This document shows positions 9,230 to 17,350 of a stretch of 64,000 nucleotides of DNA, in pieces; position 1 is the first letter of the stretch, and each line of letters starts with the position of its first letter. Both the position numbers and the translations under genes were made by a program. A model generated the notes under the pieces. It worked only from the letters and a program-made list of their open reading frames with translations, did no database searches and was not told where the DNA came from. The stretch covers positions 1 through 64,000 of the forward strand of contig CAZPIO010000017.1 of assembly GCA_964586235.1 (NCBI GenBank). The letters run 5' to 3'. This stretch comes from JAUCQB01 sp964586235 (GTDB lineage: Bacteria > Planctomycetota > Phycisphaerae > UBA1845 > PWPN01).

Positions 9230-9377
9230 TGACGAATGACGAAACCAGAATGACGAAAGAATGACGAATGACGAAGCTCGAATGAGGAGTGACGGCGTTG
9301 CACTTCGGGTTTCGTGATTTGGGTTTCGGATTTCATCCGTCCCGCCACGGCGGGTCTTCTACATTTGGGTTTTACCG
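9227..9377. repeat. ATGACGAA inverted array (copy 1)
   Basis: Beginning on the stop codon of the glycosyltransferase gene, the unit AATGACGAA is repeated about five times with small spacers. A degenerate opposite-strand half (TTTCGTGATTTGGGTTTCGG) follows. The array also contains the hairpin CCCGCCACGGCGGG at 9341-9354. It fills the gap before the GNAT gene. Confidence 0.8.
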
Positions 9378-9407
9378 CCGGGGCTTCTTTCATCATGGAG
9401 AACGGTC

Positions 9408-10325
9408 GTGAGCGGCGGTGGGATGGAGATCGTCGAGGCGACGGCAGGTGATCTGGAGGAGCTTCATTCGCTCCTGTCGAGGTCGCTGGAGCACGACAAG
9501 TTCTCGCCTGATCTGCTGCGGCAGAAGCTGTTCTTCAACCCGCACCCCGGCCGTGACGTCTATCATACCCTCCTGGCACGGCGCGGCGGCCGGCTGATCG
9601 GGGTGATGCAGCACGTTCTCAGAGCCGATGCCGGGTTGGCGTGGCTGGGCCTGTTCGCGGTGGAGGCCGAGCACGGCCGGCAGGGGATTGCCCGCGCGCT
9701 TCTTGACGCGGCGATGCATGTCTGGCGGCAGCGGCACATCCGGATTATCGAGGTGATGACCATACCGACGAATTACCTTGTTCCCGGCCTTGACCCGCGT
9801 TATACGCCGGCGGTGTGTTTCGTTGAGTCGGCGGGCTTCGCCCGGAAGGACCCGCGCGTCAGCATGCGGGCGATGCTCAACCGCGAGTTTGAGACCACGG
9901 GCGAGGAGAAGGCCCTGGCCGACGAGGGCATCGAGATCCGCCGGGCCCACACCGGCGACTGGCACCTGATCGAGCAGTTCTTCGCCCGCCAGTTCGGCGA
10001 GGGCTGGCTGTGCGAGACCGGCATGGGCATGGCCAATCACCCGCCGTCGGTGTACCTGGCGATCAGGGACGGTGCGATCATCGCCTTCGCGGCCCATTCC
10101 ACCATGAACCAGGAGTGGGGGCACTTCGGACCGATGGGCACGAGCGAGCCGTGCCGCGGCAGGGGGATCGGGCGGGTGCTCATGTATCGGTGCATGTCGG
10201 ACCTGCAGGCGGCGGGGTTCCGGTCGGCGGTGATTCCGTGGGTGGGGCCGTACCGCTTTTACTGCCGATTGATGGACTGCCGGATCGAGCGGGTGTTCTG
10301 GCAGTACCGGCTGGAGCTGGAGTAG
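9408..10325 (+). CDS. Double GNAT-family N-acetyltransferase-like protein
   Basis: Two GNAT domains are fused. The first (residues 5 to about 150) has the acetyl-CoA loop VEAEHGRQGIARALL, and the second (about 165 to 305) has PCRGRGIGRVLMYRCMSDLQAAG, both matching the Q/RxxGxG/A motif. The substrate is not indicated. GTG 9408 is taken as the start because GGAGAA ends six bases upstream; ATG 9423 is an alternative. Double GNAT proteins of this length include aminoglycoside- or peptide-modifying enzymes, but nothing here allows a choice. It may be co-transcribed with the glycosyltransferase despite the repeat array between them. Confidence 0.85.
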   Translation: MSGGGMEIVEATAGDLEELHSLLSRSLEHDKFSPDLLRQKLFFNPHPGRDVYHTLLARRGGRLIGVMQHVLRADAGLAWLGLFAVEAEHGRQGIARALLDAAMHVWRQRHIRIIEVMTIPTNYLVPGLDPRYTPAVCFVESAGFARKDPRVSMRAMLNREFETTGEEKALADEGIEIRRAHTGDWHLIEQFFARQFGEGWLCETGMGMANHPPSVYLAIRDGAIIAFAAHSTMNQEWGHFGPMGTSEPCRGRGIGRVLMYRCMSDLQAAGFRSAVIPWVGPYRFYCRLMDCRIERVFWQYRLELE

Positions 10326-10508
10326 CGGGCGACGGCGAGGCGGGGGAGAGGCACTGGGGTTCGGGGCCGGGGGCTGGTGCGATGGAGGGAAAGCGGCTTG
10401 CACCGCCACCTCTGTCTTCCGTTTCTTTATCCTCATTTCTGAACAGGGCTTATCGATTGCGCCATCCCGGCCGAACGCGAGGTTTGGCGTAAAGCGCGGC
10501 TTGATAGG

Positions 10509-10537
10509 TTGACACTTTCTTCTGTTCCAGCGATAAT
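10509..10537 (+). promoter_or_regulatory. Strong sigma70-type promoter for the beta-helix gene
   Basis: TTGACA (10509-10514) and GATAAT (10532-10537) are separated by exactly 17 bases. This is the best promoter match in the window and lies about 170 bases before the giant beta-helix gene, leaving a long leader. Apart from this, nothing was recognised in the gap 10326-10709. Confidence 0.6.
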
Positions 10538-10709
10538 GAACGCACACGTGGCACTCGAGCTTGGCGCAAGGGACCCTATCCGGGGCAGACGGTTCACGTT
10601 TTGGCGGTCAGGTTGCGGTTGGTGAGCCGGCGACTGGTTGTCGGGTTCGGCGTTTGGCACACATCCGGTCGGAGGCGGCGGTTCGCAGGTCATTGGTGGA
10701 GGGCCTGAG

Positions 10710-13700
10710 ATGTCGGTGACGAGATCCTCAAAGCTGACGACGATGGCGGCATTCGTGGTGTGCCTGCTCTGCGGCCTGGCACAGGGGGCGACCATCTTCG
10801 TCAAGGCCGACGCCGCGGGGGCTAACAACGGCGCCAGTTGGGCCGATGCGTTCACACAGGTCCAGCCCGCCCTGAACGCCGCCGTCAGCGGCGACGAGGT
10901 CTGGGTGGCGGCCGGGACGTATGTCGGGTGCATCACCCTTAGCGCAGGCGTCGCACTCTACGGCGGCTTTGTGGGTAGTGAAAGTACTCTCGCCCAGCGA
11001 AACTGGGAGGCGAACAAGACGGTTCTCGAAGGCAACCAACTCGTCAGCGTGGTCACTTCCCCCTCAGGTGCGACCTCGACCACCCGAATCGATGGCTTCA
11101 CGATTACGAAGGGTTCTCTTGGCGGTATCTACTGCTCCAGTTCCTCTCCTACGATCTCGAACAACACGATCACTGAGAACGTGCGCTCCGGCAGCGGTGG
11201 CGGGATATGCTGTGCCAACTCCTCCTCCCCGACGATCTCGAACAACACGATCAGCGGCAACACTGCCCTTGACGGCGGCGGCGTCTTCTGTAGCGGCGGC
11301 TCCCCGACAATTGCGGATAACACGATCAGTCGCAACCGTGCGGAATTCAACGGCGGGGGGATCGCCTGCGGTTCGTCGTCACCGACGATCACGAACAACA
11401 CGATCAGCGACAACACCGCATTCTATGGGGGCGGGATCGACTGTCGCTATTCGTCCCCGACGATTGCGGGTAACACGATCAGCAGCAACAACGCCGGGTA
11501 CGGAGGTGGGGTCTACTGCTACGGCGGCACCCCGGCCATCAGGAACAACGTGATCGCCGGCAATAGTGCCGGGATCTACTGCGCACTTTCCTCCGCAACG
11601 ATCCTGAATAACAGCATTCTCGGCAACTCGGGTGCCGGGCTCTGCTGTTCTTCTTCCTCCGCGACGATCGGCAACACGATCATCGCTTTCAACTCCTCTG
11701 GCATCTCCAAGACCGATTCGGGCACGCCGATCCTGCGATACAACTGTGTTTACGGCAACACTGCGTACAACTACTCCGGCGTCGCCGATCCCACCGGCAC
11801 GAACGGCAACATCTCCGTCGATCCGAAGCTTGCCGGCTTCGCGTATGGGAACCTGCACATTCAGCCGGACTCACCCTGCAGGGACGCGGGTGATGACAGC
11901 ATGGTGCAACCCGGGTGGCTCGATCTCGACAGTCAGCCGCGGCTCCAGGGCTCGCACGTGGACATCGGGGCCGACGAATCCGACGGGACGGCCTGGACTG
12001 ATGAGCCGTCGGTGATCGTTCGGGTCAGCCCAAAGGGCGATGACGCCAACGACGGCTCGTCATGGGTGCTTTCCAAGCGGACGGTGCAGGCGGCCATAGA
12101 CGCGGCCGCATCTCGTGGCGGCGAGGTGTGGATCCAGGCCGGAACCTACTATGAACGGGTAACCCTGGCTCCCTTCGTGCACGTCTATGGTGGCTTCGGC
12201 GGGACGGAGAGCACCCGAGCTTTGCGAGACTGGGTCAGCAACGTGACGATCCTGGACGCCCAGCAGGATGGCACGGTAGTGACGGCCACGGAGGGCCACA
12301 GGGTCAGCACGATCGACGGCTGCACGATCCGATACGGCAAGACAACAGTCAATGGCTCGGGCGCAGGCGTCCACTGTTCCTCTTCGTCTCCGATGATCTC
12401 GAACAACACGATCGCTGGAAACAACTGGGTCGGGGTCGCTTGTGAAAGCGCCTCCCCGATCATCGCGAACAACACGATCACCTCTAACTCCAGCGGCGGG
12501 ATCTCTTGCGTCTCTTCGTCGCCGGTGATTGTGAACGACACGATTATGCGCAACAGCGGCGGTGGAATCTCTTGCACTGGTTCCTCGCCGACGATCGCGA
12601 ACACAATCATCGCGTTTAATTCCTCGGGCATCCTCAAGGCCAGTTCGGGTGCGCTGGCAATGCGGTGCAACTGCGTCTACGGCAACGCTGCGTACAACTA
12701 TTCCGGGGTGACGGATCCGACCGGCACCGACGGCAATATTTCGGTCGATCCGAAACCGGCCAGCATTGCATACGGCAACACGCACATCCAGCCGGACTCC
12801 CCGTGCAGGGATGCCGGCGATGACACGGTGGTTCAGGCGGGCTGGCTGGATATGGACGGGCAGGCGCGGGTCCAGGACAGCCACGTGGACATCGGCGCGG
12901 ACGAATCGAACGGGACTGCCTGGTCAGAGGGTCCTTATGTGATTGTGCGCGTCGACCCGGGCGGCGATGACACTAACGACGGCTCGTCGTGGTCGCAGGC
13001 CAAGCGGACGGTGCAGGCGGGAGTCGATGTGGCGGCCCGCGGCGGCGAGGTCTGGGTCAAAGCAGGCACGTACCTCAAGCGGATCACACTGCCACCCTAT
13101 GTGTACCTTTACGGCGGCTTCGGCGGCACCGAAGACGCCCGGGACCAGCGGAACTGGGCCGGCAACCCGACGGTCCTGGACGGCCAGCAGGGCGGCCCAG
13201 TGGTCAGGGCCTGGGGAGGCCAGCAGGTCAGCCGCATCGACGGCTTCACTATCTGCAACGGCGGCGGCGCCTCTGGCAATGGGATATCCTGCTCGGATTC
13301 CTCCCCGACGATCGCCAACAACAAGATCACCCGAAACAGAGGCGGCGGGATCTCCTGTTCGGACTCCTCCCCGATGATCACAAATAACACGATCACGGGG
13401 AATGGCTCTTTCGGAAGCGCTGGCGGCATCTACTGCAGCTACTCCTCCCCGACGATTGCCAACAACACGATCGTGGGAAACAGCGCCAATGGGATCTACT
13501 GCAGCTACTCCTCGCCAGCGATTGTCAACACCATCATCGCATTCAACTCGTCAGGGATCTACAACCCCTCAGGTACCCTGACGCTGAGGTGCAACTGCGT
13601 CCACGGGAACGCGGCGTACAACTACTCTTTCGTGCCCGATCCGACGGGAACCAACGGCAACATCTCGACCGACCCCCGTCTGGCCGGTGCTGCCTACGGG

Positions 13701-15650
13701 AACGTGCACATCCAGCCGGACTCACCGTGCAGGGATGGCGGGGATGACGCGGTGGTTCAGGCGGGCTGGGCGGATATCGACGGCCAGGCGCGAGTCATTG
13801 GGTCACGGGTGGACATCGGTGCGGACGAATCGGACGGGACGGTCTCGCGCGCCGGGCCGTATGTGGTCGTACGGGTCAGCTTGGGCGGTGATGATGGCAA
13901 CGATGGCTCTTCGTGGACAGCGGCCAAGCGGACGGTGCAGGCGGGAATCGACACGGCCGCCTTCCTTGGCGGCGAAGTCTGGGTCGAAGCTGGAGTGTAC
14001 CCTGAGCGGATCACACTGCACTCGTTTGCGTACTTGTATGGTGGCTTCGCTGGCACCGAGATCGTGAAAGATGAGAGAGCCTGGGCCGCGAATGTCAGCA
14101 TCCTGGATGGCCAGCAGAGCGGCTCGGCGGTGACTGCTGCGGCAGGCTACCGGGTGAGCACGATTGACGGTTTCACCATCCGGAACGGGACCGGCACGCT
14201 TTCCGAATCCGACCGTTTCGGCGGAGGCATCTATTGCTTGTCGTCGTCCCCGACGATTGCCCACAATACCATTGTCGAAAACAGTGCCAACGACGGCGGT
14301 GGAATCTACTGCTCGAAATCCTCGCCGATCATCACGAGCAACATGATTAGCGAAAACAGTTCAACTTCTTCTTCCTCCTCTTCCTCCGCCCGTGGCGGCG
14401 GGATCAGTTGCGCCTCCTCCTCTTCTCCGCTGATCGCGAACAACACGATTACTGGGAACGGTACAAACAGTTCATCGACCGCCTATGGGGGCGGGATCTG
14501 CTGTTCCTCTTCTTCGCCAATAATCACGAGCAACGCAATCACGGGAAACCGTGCGACTGGAACCGGCGTCTATGGTGCTGGGATCTCCTGTTCTGATTCC
14601 TCTCCGACCATCGATAACAACACCATTGCGGGAAACATCGCGACGGCGGCCCAGACTCAGGGTGCCGGCATCCACTGCTACAAGGGCTCAGCGATGATCA
14701 CGGGCAACACCATCACAGGCAATACCTCATCTGGAGCCCGTCTCTACGGTGGCGGAATCTACTGTGCTGGTGTGTCTCTGATGGTAGGCAACACGATCAT
14801 CGCGTTCAATCCCTCGGGTGTCTACGCGGTGGGTTCGGGGGGATTGTCGCTGCGATACAACTGTGTGTTCGGCAACACAGCCTACAATTACTCCGGCGTC
14901 ACCGATCCCACGGGAACGAATGGCAACATCTCCGTTGACCCGCTGTTCGTGCGTCCGGCAGCCCCCGGTCCGGATGATCAGTGGGGTACACCTGATGACG
15001 ACTACGGCAACCTGCATTTGCAGCCCGGCTCGCCGTGCATTGACGCGGGCGACAACGCGGCCGTGTCGGCCGACATGCTGGATCTCGATGGCGATGGAAA
15101 CGTCGCTGAACCCGTGCCGTTCGACCTGGGCGGCGGGCTTCGGTTCTTTGATGTGCCGTTTGTGGCCGACGCGGGGTTGGGCGCGCCGCCGATTGTGGAT
15201 ATGGGGGCTTATGAGTTTGTGGTGGAGACCTCGCCCGACTTGGACGGAGACGGCGACATCGACGCGGAGGATTTTGATCGGTTCCTGATGGCTTTCGGGC
15301 ATTCGGCGGGGCAGACGGGGTACAACATGACGGCCGACCTGGACATGGACGGGGTCGTGACCTTCGTGGACTACCAGCAGTGGCTGCAGGCTTATCGCGC
15401 GGGGATGGGCAGCCCGCAGGCGCCGGCGCCGCTGTGGGTGCTGGGGGATTTCGGGGTTGATGGGCATGTGGATGGGCTCGACCTGGAGCACTTTGAGCGC
15501 TGTGCGACAGGGGCGGGGGTGCCGCAGACCGGCGAGGAGTGCCGGGACGCCGATCTCGACCGGGACGGGGACGTGGACCAGTCGGACTTCGGGTCGCTGC
15601 AGCGGTGTTTCAGCGGGTCGGGCATGGTGGATCTGGGCTGCAAGTATTAA
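10710..15650 (+). CDS. Giant four-module beta-helix surface protein with dockerin-like tail
   Basis: A signal peptide (residues 1-26, ending CGLAQGA) is followed by four modules. Each starts with a DUF1565-like segment such as GGDDTNDGSSW...KRTVQAG and YGGFGGTE, and continues with parallel beta-helix rungs built on SSPTIANNTI-like repeats. Module starts lie near 10788, 12012, 12938 and 13862, so the middle ones repeat with a period of about 925 bases. Module 4 carries a run of serines. The C-terminal 150 residues have several Ca-binding Dx[DN]xDG loops (DLDGDGDIDAEDF, DLDRDGDVDQSDF), as in dockerins. It is probably secreted and may bind or cleave polysaccharide; no catalytic residues could be assigned. 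ATG 10710 has GGTGGAGG seven bases upstream. The next gene encodes a cohesin-like protein. Confidence 0.85.
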   Translation: MSVTRSSKLTTMAAFVVCLLCGLAQGATIFVKADAAGANNGASWADAFTQVQPALNAAVSGDEVWVAAGTYVGCITLSAGVALYGGFVGSESTLAQRNWEANKTVLEGNQLVSVVTSPSGATSTTRIDGFTITKGSLGGIYCSSSSPTISNNTITENVRSGSGGGICCANSSSPTISNNTISGNTALDGGGVFCSGGSPTIADNTISRNRAEFNGGGIACGSSSPTITNNTISDNTAFYGGGIDCRYSSPTIAGNTISSNNAGYGGGVYCYGGTPAIRNNVIAGNSAGIYCALSSATILNNSILGNSGAGLCCSSSSATIGNTIIAFNSSGISKTDSGTPILRYNCVYGNTAYNYSGVADPTGTNGNISVDPKLAGFAYGNLHIQPDSPCRDAGDDSMVQPGWLDLDSQPRLQGSHVDIGADESDGTAWTDEPSVIVRVSPKGDDANDGSSWVLSKRTVQAAIDAAASRGGEVWIQAGTYYERVTLAPFVHVYGGFGGTESTRALRDWVSNVTILDAQQDGTVVTATEGHRVSTIDGCTIRYGKTTVNGSGAGVHCSSSSPMISNNTIAGNNWVGVACESASPIIANNTITSNSSGGISCVSSSPVIVNDTIMRNSGGGISCTGSSPTIANTIIAFNSSGILKASSGALAMRCNCVYGNAAYNYSGVTDPTGTDGNISVDPKPASIAYGNTHIQPDSPCRDAGDDTVVQAGWLDMDGQARVQDSHVDIGADESNGTAWSEGPYVIVRVDPGGDDTNDGSSWSQAKRTVQAGVDVAARGGEVWVKAGTYLKRITLPPYVYLYGGFGGTEDARDQRNWAGNPTVLDGQQGGPVVRAWGGQQVSRIDGFTICNGGGASGNGISCSDSSPTIANNKITRNRGGGISCSDSSPMITNNTITGNGSFGSAGGIYCSYSSPTIANNTIVGNSANGIYCSYSSPAIVNTIIAFNSSGIYNPSGTLTLRCNCVHGNAAYNYSFVPDPTGTNGNISTDPRLAGAAYGNVHIQPDSPCRDGGDDAVVQAGWADIDGQARVIGSRVDIGADESDGTVSRAGPYVVVRVSLGGDDGNDGSSWTAAKRTVQAGIDTAAFLGGEVWVEAGVYPERITLHSFAYLYGGFAGTEIVKDERAWAANVSILDGQQSGSAVTAAAGYRVSTIDGFTIRNGTGTLSESDRFGGGIYCLSSSPTIAHNTIVENSANDGGGIYCSKSSPIITSNMISENSSTSSSSSSSARGGGISCASSSSPLIANNTITGNGTNSSSTAYGGGICCSSSSPIITSNAITGNRATGTGVYGAGISCSDSSPTIDNNTIAGNIATAAQTQGAGIHCYKGSAMITGNTITGNTSSGARLYGGGIYCAGVSLMVGNTIIAFNPSGVYAVGSGGLSLRYNCVFGNTAYNYSGVTDPTGTNGNISVDPLFVRPAAPGPDDQWGTPDDDYGNLHLQPGSPCIDAGDNAAVSADMLDLDGDGNVAEPVPFDLGGGLRFFDVPFVADAGLGAPPIVDMGAYEFVVETSPDLDGDGDIDAEDFDRFLMAFGHSAGQTGYNMTADLDMDGVVTFVDYQQWLQAYRAGMGSPQAPAPLWVLGDFGVDGHVDGLDLEHFERCATGAGVPQTGEECRDADLDRDGDVDQSDFGSLQRCFSGSGMVDLGCKY

Positions 15651-15685
15651 GGGGTTGGAGGATGGGAATCCTCGGTCCGAGAGGA

Positions 15686-15800
15686 CCCAGAACGGATTCT
15701 GGGTCCAGCGGAAGGCCCCAGAACGGATTCTGGGTCCAGCGGAAGGCCCCAGAACGGATTCTGGGGCCAGCGGAGGGGCGAGCGGAGTGGATTCTGGGGG
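15686..15800. repeat. Tandem hairpin repeat, 31-base period
   Basis: The hairpin CCCAGAA-CGGA-TTCTGGG occurs three times at 15686, 15717 and 15748, each copy followed by a short GGTCCAGCGGAAGG-like spacer, with a decayed fourth copy near 15788. The loop CGGA is flanked by GAA and TTC. The same design, with different outer arms, occurs at 16551-16619 and inside acsC at 35372-35471. Confidence 0.75.
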
Positions 15801-15850
15801 CAGCAGAAGCTGGGGTGCGAGTATTGAGATCTGTGGGAGGGCTGAGAGAC

Positions 15851-16384
15851 ATGTTTTCTTTGAATCGTCTGGTGTTCGGCGTTGCGGTCTTGTCATCGTG
15901 CCTGGTCTGGAACGCGTTTGGCGCAGTCCTGGTCGAGGTGCGGCCGGCGAGCTCTGAAGTCACGGCCGGGCAGGGGTTTACCGTGGACATTGTGGCCACG
16001 ATCCCTGAACCGGTTGTGGGATGGGGGCTTGATCTGAGATATGACCATGCGGTGTTGGGCACGGTGGGTGCTCCGGCGATCGGACCGGCCTGGCTGGCCG
16101 CGGTTACGCTGGATGGTGACGGGCTGGCCGGTCTGGCGTTTCCGGCCGGGATCAGCGGGACGGACATCCTGCTGGCAACCGTGAGCCTCTCGGCAGTCGC
16201 GCCCGGGCAGTCGGATCTGACGCTCAGTGTCACGCCCGACGATCTGACGGAGGGCTTTCCGCTGGATCCGACTGGCTTTGCCGCGATGGATCTGCGTTCC
16301 GCTCACGTCACGGTGGTACCCGAGCCGGGCGGGGCGCTGCTGCTCGCACTCGTTGCAGGATTGACGATACGACGTCGCCGCTGA
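15851..16384 (+). CDS. PEP-CTERM protein with a cohesin-like domain
   Basis: This 177-residue exported protein has a signal peptide (residues 1-24). A cohesin-like beta-sandwich follows (about 25-150, with VTAGQGFTVDIVATIP, GWGLDLRYD and DILLATVSLSAVAPG). It ends in a PEP-CTERM sorting signal: VPEPGG, a hydrophobic helix and RRRR. The last element targets proteins to the exosortase system. GGGAGGG lies about eight bases before ATG 15851. The gene directly follows the giant dockerin-bearing protein, so a cohesin-dockerin pairing at the cell surface is plausible but not proven. The cohesin call rests on pattern only; a related Ig-like fold is the alternative. Confidence 0.8.
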   Translation: MFSLNRLVFGVAVLSSCLVWNAFGAVLVEVRPASSEVTAGQGFTVDIVATIPEPVVGWGLDLRYDHAVLGTVGAPAIGPAWLAAVTLDGDGLAGLAFPAGISGTDILLATVSLSAVAPGQSDLTLSVTPDDLTEGFPLDPTGFAAMDLRSAHVTVVPEPGGALLLALVAGLTIRRRR

Positions 16385-16399
16385 TCGCCGGAATGTGGC

Positions 16400-16692
16400 C
16401 GAGCGGAACGTTGGATTGCAGAGAACGGTCCGCGGGCGCGGACCCTACCCCTTCTACACCACCGGGATGAACCCGGTGGCTCGCCGAGAATGGTCTGCGG
16501 GCGCGGACCTTGGCGGGCAGAGCCTGCCCTGCCTGCTCGGCGATCGGAATGCGGAATGGATTCCGCGAAGAGTGCGACCCGGAAGGGATTCTGGGTCGAG
16601 CGGTTCGGAAGGGATTCCGGGTCGAGCGGCGTGCCCGAAGATACCGGCGGCATAAAGCCGCCGGCTCGTCAAGATCGCGGCTGCAAGCCGCT
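16400..16692. repeat. Cluster of short hairpins between convergent genes
   Basis: Successive palindromes fill this gap: GGTCCGCGGGCGCGGACC (16425-16442), a CCACCGGG hairpin with loop ATGAA near 16460, a second GGTC...GACC copy near 16494, three GAA-NGGA-TTC hairpins at 16551, 16576 and 16606, CCGGCGGC with loop ATAAA (16644-16664), and GCGGCT/AGCCGC (16678-16692). The last two sit just past the response-regulator stop and may terminate its transcription, although no T-run follows. Confidence 0.65.
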
Positions 16693-16693
16693 C

Positions 16694-17350
16694 CTACGCT
16701 TCGGCGAGGCCCTCGCGGATGGCGAAGCGGGCGAGTTCGACGCGGTCGTGGATGTCGAGCTTGTTCATCAGGCTGGTGGTGTGGCGGTTGACGGTGTTGA
16801 CGCTGATGCACATGACTTGTGCGATTTCCTTTTTCTGCATGCCGCGGGCGAGGTAGCGAAGGACCTCGAGTTCGCGATCGGACAGGGTCGATGCCCGCGA
16901 GCGGATGGGCGACGCGAGGCGGGCGCCGTTGGCGTCGACGACGATGCGGGCCTGCACCTCGGGCGAGAAGTAGGCTACCCCCCCGCACACCTTGCGGATG
17001 GCCTTGACGATCGACTCCTCCGACTCGTTCTTGGTGATGTAGCCCCATGCCTGGACATCCAGGGCCTGCTCGATGTAACGATCGTGGAAGAACGCGCTGA
17101 GAAAGACGGTGCGCGTCTGGGGCGAGCGGACCCGGATGGTCTGGGCGGCGTCGAAACAGCTCAGGCCGGGCAGATCGATGTCCATGAGCAGGACGTCGGG
17201 TTTGGAGCGGATGGCTTCGGTCACGGCGTCGCTCGCGTTGCTGACGCTGGCGATCACCTGGATGTCCTCGGTGTTCTCCAGGAGCGTCCGCAACATGCCG
17301 CGGACCATCGCGTGGTCGTCAACCAGCAGCACAGTGATAGGTCTGTTCAA
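16694..17350 (-). CDS. NarL/FixJ-family response regulator
   Basis: A receiver domain (residues 5-120) has the acidic pair D11-D12, phosphoacceptor D57 in LLMDIDLPG and the conserved lysine in GYITKNE. A LuxR-type HTH follows (about 150-212, LSDRELEVLRYLARGMQKKEIA). It should bind DNA as a phosphorylated dimer. Its ATG overlaps the last codons of the upstream kinase gene by four bases, which argues for translational coupling and a cognate pair. The target genes are not evident. Confidence 0.93.
   Translation of the reverse strand: MNRPITVLLVDDHAMVRGMLRTLLENTEDIQVIASVSNASDAVTEAIRSKPDVLLMDIDLPGLSCFDAAQTIRVRSPQTRTVFLSAFFHDRYIEQALDVQAWGYITKNESEESIVKAIRKVCGGVAYFSPEVQARIVVDANGARLASPIRSRASTLSDRELEVLRYLARGMQKKEIAQVMCISVNTVNRHTTSLMNKLDIHDRVELARFAIREGLAEA

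Noticed and set aside
15686..15800. CRISPR-like array with a 31-base period
   Set aside because: The units are almost continuous with no variable spacers, each unit is a complete palindrome, and no cas gene is present.
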